Below are positions 12,178-22,019 of a DNA stretch of 64,000 nucleotides, one piece after another (positions within the stretch are counted from its first letter, which is position 1; each line of letters begins with the position of its first letter). Under the pieces are notes generated by a model, which saw only the letters and a program-made list of their open reading frames with translations, ran no database searches and was not told where the DNA came from. Source of the DNA: Wyeomyia smithii (taxonomy: Eukaryota > Arthropoda > Insecta > Diptera > Culicidae); assembly GCF_029784165.1 (NCBI RefSeq), contig NC_073695.1, positions 205,067,522-205,131,521 of the forward strand. Reading direction: 5' to 3'. Made by a program: the position numbers and the translations under genes.

Positions 12178-12411
12178 TTATCTACAAGCATTTATAGTTC
12201 TAAAAGAACCGATTCCATAATCTTCAGCTCGAAATGTGTGGTATAGAACGCTGATGATCGCACCACCACCGGTAGTATTGAATATTTTGTTGGCCACGCA
12301 TAAAATTTGCTCTCCGCTGTGCTCTCCAGTAGCTGTGCCAGCAAAATATCCTGCAGCGTACGATGGTAACTGTTGCTGCCGTATGCAAAATAAAGGTAAC
12401 ATGCTCTGCAC
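12178..12411 (-). other. open frame in duplication copy 2, unknown
   Basis: A 77-residue minus-strand frame with AAGYFAGTATGEHSGEQIL, ANKIFNTTG and then YHTFRAEDYGIGSF. It is the better-preserved partner of 11477-11686, whose C-terminal part is broken by stops. Composition is protein-like (Gly, aromatic and charged residues mixed), but no domain was recognised and no splice sites were established. Confidence 0.25.
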
Positions 12412-12465
12412 TGCACTGAATTTTCTACACGCAGTCTTTCGTATCGAGTTCAGAGTAGAGTTTTG

Positions 12466-12814
12466 CCATTAGGTAGGGATGGGCGATACTTATATCGATA
12501 CCAATGGTATCGATACACAGAGCCGAAGTATCGAGTATTTTGGCATCGATACTTGCTGCTAGCGATGATTAGCGGTATCGATACTTTGCCAACGATACTT
12601 TGAAACGATGCCGATACCACCCATGCCTTCTATTGGGGATAGGCGACACCAGTATCGATACCAACGGTATCGATACTTCGGTCAAAAGCGTCGAGTATAT
12701 TGGCATCGATACTTTCTATGCCGATACCACGATACTTGGTATCGTTTTGTGCAAAAGTATTCGAGTACTCAGGTATCGATACTTCAGACAGTATCGCCCA
12801 TCCCTACCATTAGG
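12466..12814. mobile_element. hAT-type dimeric MITE with DRE-like sites
   Basis: The element (12474-12806, 333 bp) has a perfect 17-bp terminal inverted repeat TAGGGATGGGCGATACT and an exact 8-bp TSD CCATTAGG (12466-12473, 12807-12814). An 8-bp TSD with a TAGGG-type end is typical of hAT transposons. The paralogous block at 11796-11803 holds the single CCATTAGG of the empty site, which confirms the ends. Inside, a first half (from 12477) and second half (from about 12637) are similar head to tail, with a terminus-like remnant CCATGCCTTCTATTGGGGAT in the middle, so it looks like a dimer. It contains six perfect TATCGATA octamers. Non-autonomous, no coding capacity. Confidence 0.9.
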
Positions 12815-12866
12815 GCGTGGCCACACAGTTCAAAGAAAATACAAACAAACCAAAACACTTTGTTGA

Positions 12867-15800
12867 GTCAAAATATGTAGGCAGTGGAATTAATTTCGTC
12901 TATGTTATTGTTATCTGTGCTCGGAAAGCAAGCCAATAACGAGGGAAATGTATGGGAAAGCTTGACCTTGGAACTTTTCACCTTTTTTCACCATTAAGCA
13001 GTAAAGCAACAATGTAAAACATTATATCAAAAAATTGTTACACATTTTATCTATCCACCGACATATAAATGACTAAGATGCATTAAGTCGTTCGCTTGCT
13101 ATAATCGTTTGAAATCTGACGCAACATTTGCCAGTTTCATTTTCAATTTCACAAAGTGTAATCTAGTATAGAAAACAAAGACGTAGTCCTACGTCAAAAC
13201 GAACGTGTAAGAAAATTCTTCGCAGTAAGGAGTTGCGACCCGATCTTCACTAAAGTTATTTGTATCCCAGTTGGCGGTACCACGAAGAGGGTAAAATAAA
13301 AGTATTCACGGTGGAGGATACAGGACAGGAACAGAGCGCCTTTTAAAATTTTCACTTTTAAATATACGCCAAGGTATTTTTCTACGCGGAATCCGGAATT
13401 CACGCGGATTTAGGAATTCTCGTGGTCATTTTGCGCGGATCCCGCGCGTACCAAAGACAAGATTAATATGTTTCATGATTTTTTTCCGACTGTCTGAATC
13501 GAATCGAAACTGTAGCAAAAACAATTATTTGGCCGAGCTCCACACAAACATATGTAGAGTAAACAATTTTTATTAGGTTTTTCGTTTCACGTTTCACGTT
13601 GAGTTTCACCTTACTTGTTAGTAGAATAATATATACATCCAAAATAATTTTCATCTCCCTCACTTAAAACTATTGAACTGAAATTTTCACGGCAGTTTAA
13701 CTCTCTCTTGAATAAGTTTTTGTTTCACCCGACTCGTTTGGGAAAAGGGTAGTTTTTTCAACGGAATAAATCCTTTGAATAATGGATAAAAATATCAAAA
13801 CTAACATCAGCTTCAATAGAAACTCAGTACTTCTACCAGCGCCTGTTCTGATAATCCATAATAATCAGCTTCGGAGTTTTTTGTTCTGTGATTGATAACA
13901 TTATTATGCATTTTAATGCCACTCCAATTCTTTAAATTGTTATTTTACCGCGTTGTCAAAAATCAAAATTTCCGAACGCTGGCTTAGGACGGGTTACTCC
14001 ACGAATTGTAGCCACAATTTAACTATTTCGGAAAAAAGTGATAGGATCAGTTTCACAATAACTTTCACACAATGATGCTAATCGGTGGTGTTAATACGGC
14101 GGAATTATTTATTGCCAAAACCTGTTCAAACCCGCCTACATTAATTTCCTTTTGTTTTCCGATCGGACTGATTTCAGTTAATCGCAGTCGGTGTGTTTTG
14201 TGTATATTACCCTAGCCAGGATGAAATCCCCAGTAGATGGTCACGTTAGTGTTGTACTTCAATTAGCTTATAAATAACTCATCCCGCATACCGTTCTTAT
14301 TGTTATTGACAGTTAGCGGATAAATGTCACGTCCACGTCAAACAGTATTATTTTTCCCCTCCCTTGCCCACGGATGCCTAATCAATGCGTTATCTATCGC
14401 ATTAGTAATGAAGCATTACAGTGGACGGATAAATAACCATCATTATTGGTAATGGGACTGAATCACCAACTGTTGATAACAGCCCCTGTGACACGGTTCC
14501 AGATGAGTAAATCATCTCTCAAGCAATTGAAAACCCGCATAATTGTGGGCAACGAAGTCCTATGTTGGAATACTATTGTAAAAAGGTGAACTCTGTAAGC
14601 AGCTTTTGCACTCGACAATCAAACCGGACACACGCACCCGGTTTCCTGTTAACTATAAAAACTACTAATAGCTAATTATTACCTCACCACCACCACCGCT
14701 TTTTCTTACAATCGCTAGTGGCACTGGCAATGCGCTGAAATTGTTCGTAGACACGAAATCTAGACCAACAGCTGCGGTTAACGTGTGAACATTTGGACCC
14801 AATTTTGGACGAATTGTTGCAGCACGTTCAAACTTCTGGCCAAATGACATAATTTCCGAAGCAACCGAAGAGGAAATAGACTGATGTAATTATCGACATG
14901 TGAACAGTGCTATTTATGATTACAGGTGCCAGGATGCCACCAGCGCATGCTGCACACCCGGGACGTTTTGATGTAGCCTCGATTCCGTATCAGAGATTAA
15001 ATCCCTGTTTCTCTCCCGACACAGATATTGCACGGATTGAGTTCATTTGGTGAGCTTTTTCAGGCTCTGTTGGAGCGGCTAATTGGTTTCAAATGCGGAT
15101 ATGAAAAATGGATTCTCGGGAAATTGCAGATTCCATTTAGGATTTAATGACGGCCGCTTAGCAGCCCTTACTATTGAGGTGGTAGATGAGTACAGTGGAA
15201 GAGTACAATCGTGCACTGGAGGATTATGGTAATGAGGCTTGATCTGTAATTTTTGTTATAAATTCGTTCACACTTTACGGCTTTAGTTTCAATGATAAAC
15301 GATTGAGTTGTTGATCAAATAGCAATGTTTAGTTGATATTTTAAATTCAAACTTTTACCCCAATGCTTGGATCTTTAGAATAAACAGTGACTTTTTAGTC
15401 AACTCACCGTTGATCAGATTTTGAGAAATTCTAAAATTCACTTCATTGTTTGATCTGCGTAGCACAAACTTTAAAGTTTGCACTGATTCATTCGTATCGA
15501 ATCGAATAAATCATTTGCTTTTTGCTTTACGAGTGTAATCACATCCGACGGGTGTTAGCTGATTTTTATCAATCTCACAAGGGGGTACCGTGGCCTCCCC
15601 CCTGTTCAGACCTCGTGAAAGTGTGGTAAAGTAATTAATCATCCCATCAGGAATTCTCGTCGTGAAACAAAAAAAAAAACAAATCGGACAAAAGCACCGA
15701 GCGAACGAACAACGATAACGACGATTTCCACAGAAAGCAAAACCGTCGGACGTCTGGTGTGCGATTGATAATTGGCAGTAATTGTTCGATATTAATTTCT

Positions 15801-16836
15801 GTTAATAATTCATCATTAGCCTCTGGTAGTCGCCGTCGGTTGCCGCGTTGAGACTACTAGGCGTACCTGCCTTGGCTTGGCTCGACCGCTGGATGCGGGC
15901 CTTGCGTGTGTTCTCACATCGTTGTTTCTTCCACTTCGTAGTTGTTTCTAATGTTGCCGGACGTGCGAAGTGCTTGTCCGTGTGTGTAGGTTTGTGTGAA
16001 ACCACAACAAAAAGAATCTCATTAATTGAGTGGATGACGAATCGAGCACCGTCTGGGTCCATTGTACGTAGGGGTCGCAATTATACCGTCCGTTTGTTGT
16101 ATTCTAGAGCTCTTCGAGCAACAATTTTGGGGTTCCATTTCTGCTACGTTTGATCGGCTTCGAAGAACTGAATTAACTGGTAGAATCCGTTTCGGAACAG
16201 CGGATCAAAGTGAGACAGGATTGAATGAAAATAATGTTCTATTGTGCATTACAAAAACGCTTTATTTCCTGTTGTTAGAATGGTTTTGAGAAGTCTTGTT
16301 ATGAGTTCTTGGAGGTTGACTGATCTATCAATTTTGATTTTCAAAGCTCAAATGATTTATGATTTCGAGTCGTAAACAGCATCTGTTCTAAGCTTCTAAG
16401 TTCGAAAGCTGATGAAAGCATCCCTAGTCACACCCTGTGACACGCATGGAAAAGAAGCTAATTGCTAGCTCGGTATCACGGCTTCTCGTTACTCTTCAGT
16501 GGAGTTTATAACTCCAAACTTAAGCTGATGTTTTGGACGCGGAAAAAATCGATTGCGGTCCATTTCCGACATTCTCGCTATCCGCACTCGGCTGGTGGCT
16601 CTGACTCGTGAAACCCGCTCTGATCGAAACAAATTAAATTGGGTTTAGCTGCGGCTATTCACTGCCGCAATCGATTGTCATTGTGGTTTACGACCGGTCG
16701 GTTAAAATGGTTCAAATCGTATGGATTCGCCGATGGTGGTCTGTTTCGGAACGCTCTGCTCGCTCAATTTGGCGAATCCGAAGGACGGGGAAAGCAATTA
16801 TTTTCAACATTTCAATTATTTCAATTTATTGGACAG
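12867..16836. other. anonymous DNA, possibly intronic or regulatory
   Basis: Includes the inverted partner (13090-13198) of the dispersed repeat at 2685-2775. From 13.9 kb onward repeats are absent and composition is more balanced, as in low-copy intergenic DNA. A minus-strand frame at 14665-14850 (61 residues, start MSFGQKFERAATIRPKLG) precedes a possible donor GTAAGA near 14704; it may be a small 5' exon but has no recognised domain. Nothing else is supportable. Confidence 0.35.
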
Positions 16837-16873
16837 TATAAATAGGAAAAGAACTTCTTTCCGCCGCCAGTCC
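16837..16873 (+). promoter_or_regulatory. candidate core promoter (TATA plus initiator)
   Basis: TATAAATA at 16837-16844 is followed, 32 nt from its first base, by the A of a CAGTC initiator at 16869. This is the usual spacing of arthropod TATA/Inr promoters. No coding exon could be linked downstream within the window, so a real gene here is inference. Confidence 0.35.
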
Positions 16874-17689
16874 TCGTGCCGGTTTTCCGCTGCAAGAAGG
16901 CATTTGTGTGGGCAGTGAAATGGAAACTCGCACCTTGGAGTCTAATCGGATAGGTACTGACCGGCAACCGTAGTGAGATTGCAACTCAAAAGTCGCAGAG
17001 CCGAGTTACCCGTACGGAAGCCAATTCCAAACCCGGTCGTTCCATTACCTTCGTTCCCTTACTAGCAGCAGTATCAGTTGAATGCCGGCTGGCTTGTTAT
17101 ACATTTTATGGTACAAGTTGTGAGGTTCGTCTATAAACACATCTGCGGGACCATCGAAACCGAGCTGAGGATCCGGTGGGAGCGAGCGGTGTTTCAGCTT
17201 CCCTTTAGATGTCAAACGATTTAATGAACTGAAGTGACAAATATGGGCGGATAATTAGAAAGACGTACGGCTTACTAATGTCCCGGTTGCGCCCAAATGC
17301 TAGGCGATTGGAAGTGACGTATAGATTGACTTGTTCGTTCGATTGGTGGTGTGTAGTAATTGTGGTGGCAATTACCAAGAGTTATGAGTTTATTTACCAG
17401 CGAGGAGCCGCAGTGAATAAACTCGGAGCTGACACATCTAGGTTAGCGTGTTCGCACTTATTATTACAATTGCAGACTATTCTGCGTGTCGTTGTAAAGA
17501 TTGAATGATTGAAATTTAACTTAACTATCATCTTCACTATTGGAATGGAATCCTAAGAGTCGAATTTAATTTCGAAAATTCTTTCATAAATACGGCATTT
17601 CTATTGCCATACAGGTCTCCAAATCTACCTTTAAACAAAAGTAGAATTTTAAAAATCTAGGTCAGTTTTTCCGGCAAAATTTTAATTAA
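16874..17689. other. anonymous DNA downstream of promoter candidate
   Basis: No convincing reading frame, splice pair or repeat. If the promoter at 16837 is used, this would be 5' leader or first intron. Confidence 0.3.
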
Positions 17690-18118
17690 GATATTATTTT
17701 ATCGGGCCGATTCATGGTCAAGATTGTGAGTCACCAATTTTGCTTAAATTGACAGTCCGGCTTGTTTTTTAGCTCGATTTACTGTTGTAGACGACACTCT
17801 CAGCTTGCTTGCGACATCTCCGATGAAGAGGTTGGGACTCCGCTTAAAACTGCTGGCCACTCTTTTCATCGTTTATGTGGCCTTCGGATTTCGGTTTCCC
17901 CTCAAATCCTGTCTTCTTGGCGGTTGACAAACATTCTCCAAACTCATTTATTACGTGGGTGACGGTTGATTTGGCCACTTTCAACATATTTGCCAACATG
18001 ACGTGCGAATAGTTCGGATTTTCGCGATGCGCGAGCCAAATCTTGGGGCGTTGCTTCTCTCGTTTCGACGTCTTCTACGCAACCGAAGAGCAAATGTCAA
18101 AATTAAACATAAGGCATG
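17690..18118 (-). pseudogene. relic of Tc1/mariner-superfamily transposase (DD37D/E type), N-terminus
   Basis: On the minus strand from about 18075 leftward: VETREKQRPKIWLAHRENPN, then SHVMLANMLKVAKSTVTHVINEFGE, an N-terminal helix-turn-helix, then KTGFEGKPKSEG and, after a frameshift with a stop, a second half resembling SPNLFIGDVASKLRVSSTTVNRAKKQAGL. This is the paired DNA-binding region of mosquito DD37D/DD37E elements, which bind the element's own ends. Further on the frame is lost and the catalytic domain is absent. It points away from the transposase relic at 23963-24900; the I element lies between them. Confidence 0.75.
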
Positions 18119-18132
18119 AAAATAGTCCATAC
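18119..18132 (+). repeat. left TSD of the I element
   Basis: AAAATAGTCCATAC is repeated after the poly(A) at the right end (…AAAATAGTCCATAC ending 23938). The last 10 bases TAGTCCATAC are unambiguous; the leading As could belong to the tail. Confidence 0.9.
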
Positions 18133-18578
18133 ATTCTGTGCCGAACACGCATCAGTACTGGACGTGTTTGGTGATCGGTCCGATAGAGTATAAAACAAAA
18201 GACGTGTGAACAAGTGTTGGCATTGTTTGCCTGGTCAAGTGAAATAAATCCGGGTTCAAGGTCGTGCCTTTGTGCAACTGTTTCGCATCGTGACTGCCAG
18301 CTGGTGCGTAAGCCGATTTGGCTGCTGGCTGGATCGTGCTACAGCAGTGGACGAGACACAAACGAGGAAAAAGAAGAAGCCATCAGTGTCAGCGAGTTGT
18401 ATCGCTGTGTGGAGTGATCTCACACCTGGCTCGCTGCTGGTGGCTGTTTGGTGCTGCTGTATTGGTGCTGCTGGCTGTAACGGCTGCTACTTCGAACGAT
18501 CGGACAACCAACCTTACTGGAAGGGAGAAATAAAAAGGTACGTGTTCTTGTCAGCGCTAGTGCGCTAGACTTAGCGCG

Positions 18579-19949
18579 ATGGATGTAGATCCCTCGCCTC
18601 CCGCGCCACCATCCCCGAACCCCTCTGACCCTGACCCTTCTGTTACCCCCTCCCCTGTTCATTCTTCAGTCCCCCCTCGCCCCAGGCTTTACCCAGACGG
18701 AGCCCAGGGCAGCTATACTGTTTATTTTCAGCCAAAGGCAGGACCGAAATCGAAAAAGTTGAACCTCTTGCAGATTTCTAAAGACCTGACGAAGGAGTAC
18801 AAGGGCGTGACCGAAATTTCCAAGGTCCGGCCTAACAAGCTCCGTGTCGTGGTCGGTAACCTGAAAGAGGCCAACGATATAGCTTGCTCTGAGCTCTTCA
18901 CACGCGAGTATCGCGTTTACATACCCGCACGAGACGTGGAGATCGACGGTGTCATAACCGATTCGAGTCTGTCCGTCGAGTGTATACTGCAAAGTGCCAA
19001 AGGGTGCTTTAAGAACAAAACGTGTCCCGAAGTAAAGGTGCTCGACTGCAAGCAATTGCGGTCAGCATCGATCATCGGTGGCAAAACAGTATACACTCCG
19101 TCAGACTCGTTTCGAGTTACGTTCGCCGGGTCTGCACTACCAAGCCACGTCTCGATCCACCGGGTTCGTCTCCCTGTGAGGCTCTACGTGCCCCGCGTCA
19201 TGAACTGCCTGAATTGCAAGCAGTTAGGCCATACAGCCGCCTACTGCTGCAATAAGGCACGTTGTGGCAAGTGTGGGGAGTCTCATGCGGAAGATTCTTG
19301 CAGTGTTAACGCTGAAAAGTGTATTCACTGCGGAGAAAATCTGCATGAGCTCTCGACATGTGCGGTGTACATGCAGCGCAGGGATAAAATAAAACAGTCT
19401 CTCAAAGAGCGTTCAAAGCGTTCCTACGCTGACATGCTGAAGAAGACCGTTACCACTTCTCCCGTTACTTCGAACCCCTTCGATCTGTTGTCCTCTGATG
19501 AAACCGATTCTGACGATTCACCAGCGGGAGCATCTTACGCCAATCCTGGGGAGTCTAGAAAGAGGAAAAATATTTCCTCTCCTAAACTTCCCAGAAAAGG
19601 TCCTAAGATTTCTCAAAGTGAAATGAAAGTTACAAACAAACCAAACAGTGCTGCGGAAAAACCGAAGCAAACTCCTCCTGGGCTGGCAAATTTAAAGTCC
19701 CAGAAGGAGTTCCCAGCACTGCCAGGAACATCTAAAACCCCAGTTGCTCCTTTTACACTCCCAGTTGATGAAACAAACTCTGGATTAGTGAAATTTTCTG
19801 ACATTGTGGACTGGATTTTTGAAACTTTCAATGTACCCGATCCAATTAAAATTTTTCTTACAGCATTCCTCCCAACAGTTAGATCATTTTTGAAGCAGTT
19901 GACTGCCCAATGGCCTCTCCTTGCAGCGATTGTATCCTTCGATGCCTAA
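18579..19949 (+). CDS. I-element ORF1, Gag-like nucleic-acid-binding protein
   Basis: 456 residues, uninterrupted. Residues about 5-40 are Pro/Ser-rich. The middle (about 45-200) is the conserved ORF1 domain (QISKDLTKEY, KVRPNKLRVV, REYRVYIPARDVEIDG). Three CCHC zinc knuckles follow: C210-C213-H218-C223, C229-C232-H236-C241 and C248-C251-H256-C261. A basic stretch (RDKIKQSLKERSKRS) and a low-complexity Ser/Pro/Lys region precede a hydrophobic C-terminus. In this family ORF1 binds element RNA and forms the ribonucleoprotein with ORF2. The start is the first ATG in frame after the leader. The stop TAA is inside ATGCCTAA, so ORF1 overlaps the ORF2 start by 8 nt. A decayed relative lies at 10024-10877. 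Confidence 0.92.
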   Translation: MDVDPSPPAPPSPNPSDPDPSVTPSPVHSSVPPRPRLYPDGAQGSYTVYFQPKAGPKSKKLNLLQISKDLTKEYKGVTEISKVRPNKLRVVVGNLKEANDIACSELFTREYRVYIPARDVEIDGVITDSSLSVECILQSAKGCFKNKTCPEVKVLDCKQLRSASIIGGKTVYTPSDSFRVTFAGSALPSHVSIHRVRLPVRLYVPRVMNCLNCKQLGHTAAYCCNKARCGKCGESHAEDSCSVNAEKCIHCGENLHELSTCAVYMQRRDKIKQSLKERSKRSYADMLKKTVTTSPVTSNPFDLLSSDETDSDDSPAGASYANPGESRKRKNISSPKLPRKGPKISQSEMKVTNKPNSAAEKPKQTPPGLANLKSQKEFPALPGTSKTPVAPFTLPVDETNSGLVKFSDIVDWIFETFNVPDPIKIFLTAFLPTVRSFLKQLTAQWPLLAAIVSFDA

Positions 19950-20299
19950 TTCAACTGCGTATATGAAGGATTCTATCTCTGTCTTACAGTGGAATTGTAG
20001 AAGTATTTTGCCAAAAATTGATTCGTTTAAAGTTTTGATAAATAAAAACAAATGCGATGCATTTTCCCTTTGTGAAACTTGGCTTACTTCAAATATTGAT
20101 CTCAACTTCCATGATTTTAATATTATTCGCCTTGATCGAGACACCCCATATGGAGGAGTACTTTTAGGGATTAAAAAGTGCTATTCTTTCTATCGTATTA
20201 ACCTCCCCTCGATTCCAGGCATCGAAGTTGTCGCATGTCAAATGACAATACAAGGTAAAGAGCTTTGTATTGCCTCAATATATATTCCCCCCAGAGCAC

Positions 20300-20330
20300 A
20301 GGTTGGGCTTGGGGTTCCCCATACAATGAT
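20300..20330 (+). other. frameshifting internal deletion in the endonuclease
   Basis: Upstream frame gives PPRAQVG; downstream frame gives AWGSPYNDNRSSLI. The residues expected between them in I-clade endonucleases, including GDFN, are missing. The two frames join around CAGGTTGGGCTTGGGG, where short G-rich microhomology is present. The size of the lost piece cannot be measured without an intact copy. Confidence 0.8.
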
Positions 20331-22016
20331 AACCGCTCCTCTTTAATCTATAACCTTTGCGATGACTTCGACATGACTATTTTAAACAACGGTGAAATGA
20401 CACGTATCCCGAAACCTCCAGCGCGCCCAAGCGCTTTGGATCTATCCTTATGTTCGACGTCGCTACGGTTGGATTGCACATGGAAGGTAATCCTCGATCC
20501 TCACGGTAGCGACCATCTGCCTATTCTTATTTCAATTACTAACGGGTCAACTCGCATGCGACCAATTGACATTCCGTATGACCTCACACGAAATGTCGAT
20601 TGGAAGTTATACGAGGAAATGATTTCAAAAGCGGTCGAGTCGATTCAACATCATTCACCACTTGAAGAATACAACCTCCTCGCGGGCTTGATTCTCGACG
20701 CCGCGTTGCAAGCCCAAACGAAGAAATATCCCGGCGTAACGATCAAAGAACGGCCTCCCACTCCGTGGTGGGACCAAGAGTGCTCCGATGTCTACACGCA
20801 AAGATCCGACGCGTTTAAGGCCTACCAGACGGGAGGTATACCTGGCGACTATTTACGGTATTCGGAGCTTGATACCAAGCTTAAAAGCTTGGCTAAAGCA
20901 AAGAAACGTGGATATTGGCGTCGGTTCGTGAACGAGACGTCGAGGGAGACATCGATGAGCACTCTTTGGAACACAGCCCGAAGAATGCGGAATCGCGTAA
21001 CGGTCAACGAAAGCGAGGAGTCTTCAAGTAGGTGGATATTTGATTTTGCCAGGAAAGTATGTCCGGACTCTGTTCCTGAGCAAAATATTGTTCGCGATGC
21101 GTCTCCGGGCCACGACGCGATAGAATCACCTTTTACGATGGCAGAATTTTCAGTTGCCCTCCTGTCCTGTAACAATAACGCGCCTGGATTAGATAGAATC
21201 AAATTCAACTTGTTGAAGAATCTACCCGGCAATGCCAAGAGGCGCTTGTTGAACTTGTTCAATAAGTTCCTGGAGCAAAACATTGTACCGCAGGATTGGA
21301 GGCAAGTGAAGGTGATCGCCATCCAAAAACCAGGGAAACCAGCTTCTAATCACAACTCTTATAGGCCGATTGCAATGCTATCCTGTATCCGGAAATTGAT
21401 GGAAAAAATGATACTCCGTCGTTTAGACCACTGGGTCGAATCAAATGGTCTACTATCAGAAACTCAATTTGGCTTCCGCCGTGCCAAAGGGACGAATGAT
21501 TGTCTTGCGTTGCTTTCAACAGATATTCAGCTGGCGTATGCTCGTAAAGAACAAATGGCGTCTGCGTTCTTGGACATTAAGGGGGCTTTTGATTCCGTTT
21601 CTATTGACATTCTTTCGGGTAAACTTCACCGACAAGGATTTTCTCCAATTTTGAACAATTTTTTGCACAATTTGTTGTCCGAAAAGCACATGCATTTTAC
21701 GCATGGCGATTTGGCAACTTTTCGCATTAGCTACATGGGTCTTCCCCAGGGCTCATGTTTAAGCCCCCTTCTTTACAACTTTTATGTAAATGACATCGAC
21801 GAATGTCTGGCAAATTCATGCACGATAAGACAACTTGCAGACGACAGTGTAATCTCTGTTACAGGAGCCAAAGCTGCCGATTTGCAAGGACCATTGCAAG
21901 ATACCTTGGACAATTTGTCTGCTTGGGCTTTACAGCTAGGTATCGAATTCTCTCCGGAGAAGACTGAGATAGTAGTTTTTTCTAGGAAGCATGAACCTGC
22001 TCAGCTTCAAACACAA

Positions 22017-22019
22017 TAA
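22017..22019 (+). other. in-frame stop in ORF2
   Basis: CAAACACAATAAATGGGT: the reading frame of 20265-22019 and 22020-23549 is the same, so a single TAA separates the RT part from the connection/RNase H part. A one-base change is the simplest explanation. Confidence 0.85.

Larger units (their letters stand above)
12046..12866. repeat. tandem duplication, copy 2 (with MITE insertion)
   Basis: Second copy of the block at 11285-11860, about 760 bp downstream. It is interrupted at CCATTAGG by the 333-bp element at 12474-12806. After the insertion the homology resumes with AGGGCGTGGCCACACAGTT and AAACAAACCAAAACAC. Confidence 0.85.

Noticed and set aside
14665..14850. Small exon of a host gene on the minus strand
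   Set aside because: A 61-residue frame with a moderate donor and no recognised domain; not enough to call a gene. Mentioned in the regional entry.
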